This document shows, one piece after another, positions 18,669 to 25,040 of a stretch of 64,000 nt of DNA. The stretch is taken from the NCBI GenBank assembly GCA_963798775.1, contig CAWCUK010000004.1:124001-188000 (forward strand), written 5' to 3'. Origin of the DNA: CAWCUK01 sp963798775. Lineage in GTDB: Bacteria > Bacteroidota > Ignavibacteria > Ignavibacteriales > Ignavibacteriaceae. How positions within the stretch are numbered: the stretch's first letter is position 1; every line of letters begins with the position of its first letter. Position numbers and translations under genes: made by a program. The notes beneath the pieces are model-generated. The model was not told where the DNA came from. It saw only the letters and a program-made list of their open reading frames with translations, and made no database searches.

Positions 18669-19381
18669 TGTCTAAAATAAAATCCGGAGTTTGGATAACC
18701 GGGGCTAGTTCGGGAATTGGAAAAGCCGCGGCAATAGAATTTGTTAATATCGGCGCGAATGTTTTTGTCTCGGCAAGAAGAGTAACCGAGCTTGAAAGGC
18801 TGAACAGGGAATTAAATAAAGACGAGCAAAGTGTGGAAATTCATCCTTGTAATGTTGCGTCGGCCGCTAATGTAGATCAGACGGTAAAAAAAATTCTTTC
18901 GGAAAATAAAATTGACTGTCTTATAAATAATGCCGGGATCACTTCATTCAAAACCGCCGAAGAAAATTCGGTTAATGAAATAACAGATATTATTTCTACA
19001 AATTTATTAGGTTCAATTTATACTATTAAAAGTGTACTCCCTCATATGATTGAAAATGGCGGGGGAACCATCATAAATATTTTATCTATTGTTACAAAAA
19101 AAGTTTTAACTAATAGTACTGCTTATTCGGCATCTAAGATGGGACTTTTAGCTTATACAAATGTTTTGAGAGAAGAAGTAAGAAAACATAATATTCGAAT
19201 AATTAATATTGTTCCGGGAGCAACAGAAACTCCCATGTGGTCAATGGATGTACGAAAAGAAAATTCAGAGAGAATGATGAACGGTGAAGATATAGCAAGA
19301 CTTTTAGTCTGGGCTTATCTTCAAAAAGGTGTTATGGTAACGGAAGAAATAGTTGTTAGACCAATTCAAGGAGATTTATAA
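18668..19381 (+). CDS. SDR oxidoreductase, candidate sepiapterin reductase (first of pair)
   Basis: The 237-residue classical SDR has TGASSGIG (cofactor), NNAG, and YSASK with catalytic Tyr and Lys. It overlaps the folE stop by one base (TAATG), and its own stop is 2 bp before the next SDR. Sepiapterin reductases belong to this superfamily and finish tetrahydrobiopterin from 6-pyruvoyl-tetrahydropterin, so one of the two SDRs here is probably that enzyme. The other could act earlier on the side chain or recycle pterin. Sequence alone does not say which is which. Confidence 0.85.
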   Translation: MSKIKSGVWITGASSGIGKAAAIEFVNIGANVFVSARRVTELERLNRELNKDEQSVEIHPCNVASAANVDQTVKKILSENKIDCLINNAGITSFKTAEENSVNEITDIISTNLLGSIYTIKSVLPHMIENGGGTIINILSIVTKKVLTNSTAYSASKMGLLAYTNVLREEVRKHNIRIINIVPGATETPMWSMDVRKENSERMMNGEDIARLLVWAYLQKGVMVTEEIVVRPIQGDL

Positions 19382-19383
19382 TT

Positions 19384-20091
19384 ATGGCAAGAGAATTAAC
19401 TTTAGTAACAGGCGGAAATAAAGGAATAGGCAGAGGAATTGCCATCAGATTCGCTAGAGAAAATCATGATGTAATGATTGTAGGACGCGATATAAACGCG
19501 TTAAAAAGCGCGCAGCAAGAAATAAAAAATATCGGCGTGGAGTGTGAGTATTTTGTAGGTGATGTAAGTGATGAAAAATTCGCTCACGATGCGGTAAAGA
19601 AAATAGAAGAAAAATTTGGGAAAATCGATCATTTAATAAATAATGCCGGTTTGGGAATATTTAGCAAGATTGCCGACGCAAAGCTTGAGGATTTTAAAAA
19701 ACAAGTAGACGCGAATCTTTATGGTGTATTTAATTTTACAAAAGCCGTTATTCCCGGAATGTCAAAACGAAAGAATGGCTCGATTATAAATATTGCTTCT
19801 TTGGCCGGGAAAAATTCTTTTGTAGGCGGAGCAATGTATTCGGCTACTAAACACGCGGTTCTAGGATTTTCAAGATCTTTGATGCTGGAAGTTAGAGAAT
19901 ATAATATTCGTGTCGCGGCTATTTGTCCCGGTTCAGTTGATACAGGATTTTTCAGCGATAAAGAATCTAAACCTAACGTTGATAAAATTCTTAAACCCGA
20001 AGATATTGCCGAAACTATTTTAACCGTTATTAAAATGCCGGTGAGGGCAATGGTAAGTGAAATTGATATTCGTCCCACAAATCCTAAATAA
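19384..20091 (+). CDS. SDR oxidoreductase, candidate sepiapterin reductase (second of pair)
   Basis: The 235-residue protein has TGGNKGIGRGIA at the cofactor site, NNAG, a catalytic Ser in NIASLAGK, and YSATK. The body (FabG/3-ketoacyl-ACP-reductase-like) is common to many SDRs. It is the last gene of the pterin operon, followed by a strong terminator. Its similarity to the preceding SDR is general and not that of a recent duplicate, so the two likely have separate reactions. Confidence 0.85.
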   Translation: MARELTLVTGGNKGIGRGIAIRFARENHDVMIVGRDINALKSAQQEIKNIGVECEYFVGDVSDEKFAHDAVKKIEEKFGKIDHLINNAGLGIFSKIADAKLEDFKKQVDANLYGVFNFTKAVIPGMSKRKNGSIINIASLAGKNSFVGGAMYSATKHAVLGFSRSLMLEVREYNIRVAAICPGSVDTGFFSDKESKPNVDKILKPEDIAETILTVIKMPVRAMVSEIDIRPTNPK

Positions 20092-20100
20092 TTTTATATA

Positions 20101-20130
20101 AAAAAAGCCGGGCAAATTCCGGCTTTTTTA
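20101..20130. terminator. Bidirectional terminator between convergent genes
   Basis: An 11-bp perfect stem (20101-20111 with 20119-20129) has a GCCGG/CCGGC core, a 7-nt loop, an A-tract on one side and a T-tract on the other. It would stop both the pterin operon (plus strand) and the LTxxQ gene (minus strand). Confidence 0.85.
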
Positions 20131-20143
20131 ATGATCAATAAAT

Positions 20144-20617
20144 TTAATTCTGCAATCCGCGCATTCTTTTTCCGGCCCCCGGACCCATGCCTAAGCCTTT
20201 ACCGTTACCTTTTCCGCAGCATTGCCCAAAGTTATCTTTCCAAATCTTCTTTTGATCCGCGGTTAAAGTTTCATAAACATCATAACGATGATTAGCCCGC
20301 GCAACAGCCATTTCATTTCTGCTGCTGTTCACGTTCTTTACCGCGTTAACTATATCATCGCGGGAAACATCATCTTTAGATCTTAATTCTCTTAAAGTTA
20401 ATTCTTTCTTCTGTAGATCCGCTCTAAGATCAATCATCTCTTTTTGATGCTTTGTCCTGAGATCTTCAATTTTGTTCTGCTGATCTTCGGTTAGGTTCAG
20501 TTTCTGCATCATTGCCCCCTGTTTAGGACAGAATTGCCTTCTCGGTTGTGCGTTTACATTTAAAAACAGCGCCGAAGCGAATAGTATTAGTATTGCGCTT
20601 ACTATGGTGACTCTCAT
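20144..20617 (-). CDS. Periplasmic LTxxQ (Spy/CpxP-like) protein
   Basis: The 157-residue protein has a signal peptide ending at NVNAQ (about residue 24), then a helical domain with two LTxxQ motifs, LTEDQ (42-46) and LTADQ (118-122). Spy/CpxP/ZraP proteins are periplasmic chaperones or metal-stress sensors. A Cys pair (133-134) is followed by a Gly/Met-rich tail, which might bind metal. An AAGGAG ribosome site precedes the start. It is divergent from an ECF sigma gene whose operon encodes another small periplasmic helical protein, suggesting a shared envelope-stress response. Confidence 0.82.
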   Translation of the reverse strand: MRVTIVSAILILFASALFLNVNAQPRRQFCPKQGAMMQKLNLTEDQQNKIEDLRTKHQKEMIDLRADLQKKELTLRELRSKDDVSRDDIVNAVKNVNSSRNEMAVARANHRYDVYETLTADQKKIWKDNFGQCCGKGNGKGLGMGPGAGKRMRGLQN

Positions 20618-20760
20618 TTTTATATCTCCTTATTTTTGTTTTTCACTCCTTTTGACAGAACGTTTTTCGATAAGGTTTAAATTCAATCACTTCTTTTTCT
20701 ACGGAAATAAAAGAGGAATTATTTAAACTTTTATTTTATCTTGAGTGTCAAATCTTTTGA

Positions 20761-21321
20761 ATGCAAATGACTGATAATAATACCGATTTAGATCTTGTAG
20801 AAAAATTTATTGCCGGCGACGAAAGTGCGTTTAATAAACTGATATTAAAATATCAAGATAAAATATACTGGCACGCGCGCAGAATGACCGGAAACCATCT
20901 TGACGCGGACGAAGTTGTTCAGGAAGTTTTGCTTGTTTTATTTAAAAAATTGAAAAGCTTTCAATTTAAATCTTCGCTTTATACTTGGATTTATAGAATT
21001 ACCGTAACTCGAAGTATAAATTTTATAAACAGAAGAAAAGTAAAACAAATATTTTCTTTTGAGGATCAAGATAAGGAAACGGCTAAAAGTGAAAATGATA
21101 TAATTAAAAATATAGAAGATAAAGAGAAGTTGAAAAAGCTCGACATGGTTTTGCAGAAACTTCCCGCCAAACAGCGGGAGGTTTTTATAATGAGAAATTA
21201 TGAGGAATTATCTTATGAGGAAATTGCTGAAATTACCGGGAAATCAACGGGCGCGTTAAAAGCTAATTATTTCCATTCGATGAAAAAAATAACAGAACTT
21301 ATGAAGGAATATATAAAGTGA
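20761..21321 (+). CDS. ECF-family RNA polymerase sigma factor
   Basis: The 186-residue protein has region 2 (ILKYQDKIYWHARRMTGNHLDADEVVQEVLLVLFKKL) and region 4 (LPAKQREVFIMRNYEELSYEEIAEITG) of sigma-70, with a short linker and no region 1 or 3. This is the ECF layout. The gene's last bases overlap the GTG start of the next gene (GTGA), the usual coupling of a sigma factor with its anti-sigma factor. Two envelope proteins surround the pair, so envelope stress is the likely signal. Confidence 0.93.
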   Translation: MQMTDNNTDLDLVEKFIAGDESAFNKLILKYQDKIYWHARRMTGNHLDADEVVQEVLLVLFKKLKSFQFKSSLYTWIYRITVTRSINFINRRKVKQIFSFEDQDKETAKSENDIIKNIEDKEKLKKLDMVLQKLPAKQREVFIMRNYEELSYEEIAEITGKSTGALKANYFHSMKKITELMKEYIK

Positions 21322-21929
21322 ACGATAAAATAATATTATATGCGGATAATCAGCTGAATGCGGAAGAAAAGAAACAGTTTGAAAAGGAAATCCAAAATTC
21401 TCCCCAGCTCAAAAAAGAGTTGGATGTATATCTTCAGCTGTTAAATGAAATTAATGAACTAAAAAATGTTCCTCTGCAAGAGGATTATTTTATTCAAATA
21501 GTGCCAAAATTCCGGGCTGTGCTGGCGAAAAAAGAAGTAAGTTTTAAAAAGCCCATACTGGCAACGGCATTTTCAGTAATTGCCTTCTTTCTTGGATTTA
21601 TATTCTTTTATAATATTTCTCAAAATTATAATACAACAAATATAAATTTGCAATTCAGCCAAAATCAAATTCAGCAGTTAGATGATGAAGAACTTTCTCA
21701 ATACATTGATGATTATAGCGGCAATTACAGTAATATAAATATTCCGAAAGATCATCTTGCGTATTATGATTCACTTTTTGATAATATTATTTATTCCGAA
21801 ATAGACTCAACTTCAATAAATAATTATATGGCTAATTCCGATATAAACTACAATCGGTTATATGAATCTTTAAACAGTACTGAAACTGAAAAAATTTATA
21901 ATGAGATAATTAATAAGAAATTCTTTTAA
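21318..21929 (+). CDS. Probable anti-sigma factor (single-pass membrane protein)
   Basis: The 203-residue protein starts with GTG overlapping the sigma-factor stop codon. Residues 1-75 are a charged cytoplasmic region beginning like anti-sigma domains (ILYADNQLNAEEKKQFE), followed by one membrane helix at about 79-98 and a polar, Asn/Tyr-rich outer part. It lacks a recognisable zinc (HxxxCxxC) motif. The role is inferred from gene order, topology and the N-terminal pattern. The C-terminal part has no family I recognise. Confidence 0.75.
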   Translation: MNDKIILYADNQLNAEEKKQFEKEIQNSPQLKKELDVYLQLLNEINELKNVPLQEDYFIQIVPKFRAVLAKKEVSFKKPILATAFSVIAFFLGFIFFYNISQNYNTTNINLQFSQNQIQQLDDEELSQYIDDYSGNYSNINIPKDHLAYYDSLFDNIIYSEIDSTSINNYMANSDINYNRLYESLNSTETEKIYNEIINKKFF

Positions 21930-21943
21930 AAACGGTAGGATTT

Positions 21944-22429
21944 ATGAAAAAATTCGCATTATTATACATTATTGTCTTTGTTGCGGCATCATCAGTATTA
22001 AATTATGCCCAAGAAGATTGGCCGCCCAAACGTGGTAACGGTCCCGGTAAAAAAATAGAAGAGTTAGAGAAAATTAAACTAATTGACGCTTTAAATTTAG
22101 ATGAAGAAACTTCCGCCAAATTTTTCGCGCGAAGAAACGAACATCGTCAAAAACTCGATCAGCTTGACGACCAGCTCGATGATCGTATTAAAAAATTGGA
22201 AGAAACGGTTAATAATTCTAAAGATTCCGATGACCCGCAAATAAAAAAGATGCTGGATGAGATTCATTCTCTTCAATTAAAAATGGACGAGGAAAAAGAG
22301 AAGTTCATTACATCACTTCATGATCTTCTGTCATATCGGCAGATTGGAAAATTAATTATATTCGAGAAAAAGTTTCACGAAGAAATAAGAAAATTGTTAT
22401 TTAAAGGCAGAAGACGGGGCAGACAGTAA
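21944..22429 (+). CDS. Small periplasmic helical protein of the sigma operon
   Basis: The 161-residue protein has a signal peptide (cleavage likely near NYAQ, residue ~22) and a mature chain that is almost all charged helix, ending in a basic GRRRGRQ tail. The fold resembles Spy/ZraP-type proteins (LNLDEETSAKFFARRNEHRQ), though a strict LTxxQ motif is not seen. It lies 14 bp after the anti-sigma gene and is probably the periplasmic sensor or an output of the system. Confidence 0.7.
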   Translation: MKKFALLYIIVFVAASSVLNYAQEDWPPKRGNGPGKKIEELEKIKLIDALNLDEETSAKFFARRNEHRQKLDQLDDQLDDRIKKLEETVNNSKDSDDPQIKKMLDEIHSLQLKMDEEKEKFITSLHDLLSYRQIGKLIIFEKKFHEEIRKLLFKGRRRGRQ

Positions 22430-22438
22430 AATATTTTG

Positions 22439-22529
22439 TTGTGGTGGGAACTCAATTAAAATATTTCTGTATAAAAAACAAGATTAGGGTTGATTTTCTA
22501 ATCTAACAAGTATATTTTTTCCACCACAA
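22439..22529. repeat. Nested inverted repeats just upstream of tRNA-Leu
   Basis: TTGTGGTGG (from 22439) is mirrored by CCACCACAA ending at 22529. Inside this pair sits a smaller hairpin GATTAG...CTAATC. The structure lies between the sigma operon and the tRNA gene and could be a terminator for the former or a processing signal for the latter. Confidence 0.4.
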
Positions 22530-22533
22530 TTTT

Positions 22534-22617
22534 GCGGAAGTGGTGAAATTGGTATACACGCTATCTTGAGGGGGTAGTGCCTTAATTGGCGTACGGGTTC
22601 AAGTCCCGTCTTCCGCA
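22534..22617 (+). tRNA. tRNA-Leu (anticodon GAG)
   Basis: A full cloverleaf can be drawn. The acceptor stem GCGGAAG pairs with CTTCCGC, the D-arm is GTGAAATTGGTATACAC, the anticodon stem CTATC pairs with GGTAG around TTGAGGG, there is a long variable arm (class II, as expected for Leu), and the T-arm is ACGGGTTCAAGTCCCGT. The anticodon GAG is at 22568-22570. The CCA end is not fully encoded. Confidence 0.96.
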
Positions 22618-22653
22618 CAAAGCTTTTTATAAACCATTAAAAGGAAGATACTT

Positions 22654-23418
22654 ATGAGAATTAAATCAATCGTATCTTATTGCCTCTTCATCATGTTGTT
22701 TTTTGTTGGTATTAATTTAGCTCAGGATATGAAACCTGACGCTGCTAAACTTTACAATGCCGGCAATGAGATGCTGAAAGCAGGAAATTATAAGGGTGCA
22801 GTAGAAAATTATGATAAAGCCTTAGATATTGAAAAAGATTTTAGAACTTATTACCAAAAAGGCGTCGCGCTTAAAAAATCCGGAAATCTTGACGGCGCGA
22901 AGGAAGCTTTTGAAAATTCTTTAAAACAAAAAGATGATTTTGAAGCTACTTATAACGCTTTAGGCGGTGTTTATTTTTCTATGGGCAATTTGGATAAAGC
23001 AATTGAAAATTTCCAAAAAGTCCTTGATATTTCAAAAAATAATAGCATTAAAACCAAAGTTAAGAGTAATATTGCTTTAGCTTACGCCAAAAAAGGAAAT
23101 GAAGCTTTATCGGACGGAAATACTGAAAAAGCGATTGATAATCTTAAAAAAGCGGTAAGTTTTAGTAATTATGACGCAGCGTATTTATCACTCGCTAAAG
23201 TTTATTCCGAAACCGGAAAAAATGATGAAGCGATTGACGCGGCTCAGAATGCCTTAAAATACAGATCATCAATAAGCAAAGGCGGCCCTTATTATTATAT
23301 GGGTATGGCTTACAAAGCAAAAGGCGATACCGAAAAAGCTAAGGAAATGTTCAGTCAAGCTAAATCTGACGCGACTTATAAAAAATTAGTTGAATATGAA
23401 CTTTCTGCTATGAAATAA
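22654..23418 (+). CDS. Secreted/periplasmic tetratricopeptide-repeat protein
   Basis: The 254-residue protein has a signal peptide (to about INLAQ, residue 24) followed by six or so TPR units with the usual A-x-x-x-Y/F-x-x-A/G spacing (NYKGAVENYDKALDI, NLDGAKEAFENSLKQ, NLDKAIENFQKVLDI and others). TPR proteins act as protein-binding scaffolds; no partner can be named. It starts 37 bp downstream of tRNA-Leu and is followed by a good terminator, so it is probably a single-gene transcript. Confidence 0.85.
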   Translation: MRIKSIVSYCLFIMLFFVGINLAQDMKPDAAKLYNAGNEMLKAGNYKGAVENYDKALDIEKDFRTYYQKGVALKKSGNLDGAKEAFENSLKQKDDFEATYNALGGVYFSMGNLDKAIENFQKVLDISKNNSIKTKVKSNIALAYAKKGNEALSDGNTEKAIDNLKKAVSFSNYDAAYLSLAKVYSETGKNDEAIDAAQNALKYRSSISKGGPYYYMGMAYKAKGDTEKAKEMFSQAKSDATYKKLVEYELSAMK

Positions 23419-23437
23419 TAAGATTCCAATTTTATTA

Positions 23438-23469
23438 AACCCTCGTACTTCCGCGAGGGTTTTTTTTTA
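23438..23469 (+). terminator. Rho-independent terminator after the TPR gene
   Basis: AACCCTCG (23438-23445) pairs with CGAGGGTT (23454-23461) across an 8-nt loop and runs into a T-tract. It starts 19 bp past the TPR stop codon. Confidence 0.85.
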
Positions 23470-23487
23470 TCCAAATCAAAAATTAAA

Positions 23488-24102
23488 ATGAATATTTTAG
23501 CCGGAATTGATAAAGAAAAGCTTCTTCCATTAATTAGTGCTGCCGCGGTTTTACGCAAAGCAGATCTTTTAAGGAAGCTTTTATCGGAAGCAAAGCTAAA
23601 AAAATTATCTTCAAAGAAAATTTATGAGGCTCTTCTGCAAACTTATCTCTTTGCGGGATTCCCTTCGGCCTTAGTTTCTCTTTCTGTTTTTAACGAATTT
23701 TTCAAATCTCCTAAAGCTCAGATTAGTGATTCCGATAATTTTTTTGTTCTCGGTGAAAAAACGTGCAAGCGTATTTACGGCGATAAATATGAAAAATTAA
23801 TTTCAAATGTAAATGGATTTTCTCCTGAATTATCTCATTGGCTGGTGCGGGAAGGTTACGGTAAGGTTTTAAGTAGAAGTGGTTTAAGTCTTAAGGAACG
23901 AGAAAAAAGTATAATTTCTGTCTTATCTGTTCAGAAATTTGAAAGTCAGCTTTTTTCGCATATAAACGGGGCGGTTAAAGTGGGGGTAAAGATTCCGGAG
24001 ATTGAAGAAGTATTTGATGGTTTAATCTTTTTCGGCAATAATTCTTTTAGAGCATTCGGTTATAAAATCCTTAAAAAATTCAGGTCACAAAAAGGAATTT
24101 AA
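23488..24102 (+). CDS. Carboxymuconolactone decarboxylase (CMD/AhpD)-fold protein
   Basis: The 204-residue all-helical protein shows the CMD-family pattern LLQTYLFAGFPSALVSLSVFNEFF and GLSLKEREKSIISVLSVQKFESQLFSHINGA. AhpD-type relatives carry a CxxC redox pair, which is absent here, so this is the non-redox, decarboxylase-like branch with unknown substrate. No signal peptide is seen. It follows the TPR terminator and appears to be a stand-alone gene. Confidence 0.75.
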   Translation: MNILAGIDKEKLLPLISAAAVLRKADLLRKLLSEAKLKKLSSKKIYEALLQTYLFAGFPSALVSLSVFNEFFKSPKAQISDSDNFFVLGEKTCKRIYGDKYEKLISNVNGFSPELSHWLVREGYGKVLSRSGLSLKEREKSIISVLSVQKFESQLFSHINGAVKVGVKIPEIEEVFDGLIFFGNNSFRAFGYKILKKFRSQKGI

Positions 24103-24233
24103 ATTTTGTTATATATTTAACACTTTTCTTTAAGTGAAATTTGATATCTCATTTATTCCCTTGATTTTAACATTAATAAAAAGCTTATTTGAAGCAAATT
24201 TTTATAAATCGCTCTCTTAATAAAAAATTGTAA

Positions 24234-25040
24234 ATGCAGATTGAAAATATTCAAATTATTTTAGGATTTATTTTTGCGTTAGTGATTTCTATATTTTCAA
24301 GAATTGCTAAATTTTTATCTTTTAGCGGTGCGATTGCAATTTTTATTTTGGCCGATTTAATTTTTAGTCTTGGGGGATGGCAATGGACTTTACCGATATT
24401 AACTTTCTTTGTTCTTTCAAGTTTACTTTCTAAATTCAGAGCTAGCCGAAACTCCGGAGTGGAGCTTTTTTTTGAAAAATCCGGTGTAAGAGATTGGATG
24501 CAGGTTTTTGCTAACGGCGGAATTGGCGGAATAATAATCGTTTTTTATTTCTTTTTTCCCGCGGAACAATTATATGTTCTTTACGTCTCCTCTATATCAG
24601 CGGTTTGCGCTGATACTTGGGCAACCGAAATTGGGACGATGTTTAATTCAAAAACGGTTAACATTGTCTCTTTTAAACCTGTTGAACAGGGAATTTCCGG
24701 TGGAATTTCATTTCCCGGTTTTATCGGCGGAATATTAGGTTCATTAATTATGGCTCTTTCGTCACTATATTGGATAAACTATACTTATCTTTTTTATATT
24801 AGTATTATTGTTTCAGCCGGTTTATTCGGAAGTATAATTGACAGTATTTTAGGCTCGTTATTTCAAATTCAATTTAAATGTATTAAATGCGGCTCAATTA
24901 CTGAAAGAAGTTCTCACTGCGGATTTAGTACAATCAAAATTAGCGGAATTAAATGGATGAATAATGATGCGGTGAATTTATTGGCTTCCGTGGCCGGCGG
25001 AATTTTCGCACTTATTTTCTTGGAATTTTATAAGGTATAA
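24234..25040 (+). CDS. DUF92 (VTE6/TMEM19-like) integral membrane protein
   Basis: The 268-residue protein has about six membrane segments and matches DUF92: LLSKFR, then ADTWATEIGTMF, then VSFKPVEQGISGGISFPGFIGGILGS. Plant VTE6, a family member, phosphorylates phytyl phosphate; bacterial members may handle isoprenoid phosphates, but this is not settled. A CIKCGSITERSSHCG segment near residue 218 is a Cys-rich loop common in the family. The stop codon abuts the ATG of the large TPR gene, indicating co-transcription. Confidence 0.82.
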   Translation: MQIENIQIILGFIFALVISIFSRIAKFLSFSGAIAIFILADLIFSLGGWQWTLPILTFFVLSSLLSKFRASRNSGVELFFEKSGVRDWMQVFANGGIGGIIIVFYFFFPAEQLYVLYVSSISAVCADTWATEIGTMFNSKTVNIVSFKPVEQGISGGISFPGFIGGILGSLIMALSSLYWINYTYLFYISIIVSAGLFGSIIDSILGSLFQIQFKCIKCGSITERSSHCGFSTIKISGIKWMNNDAVNLLASVAGGIFALIFLEFYKV

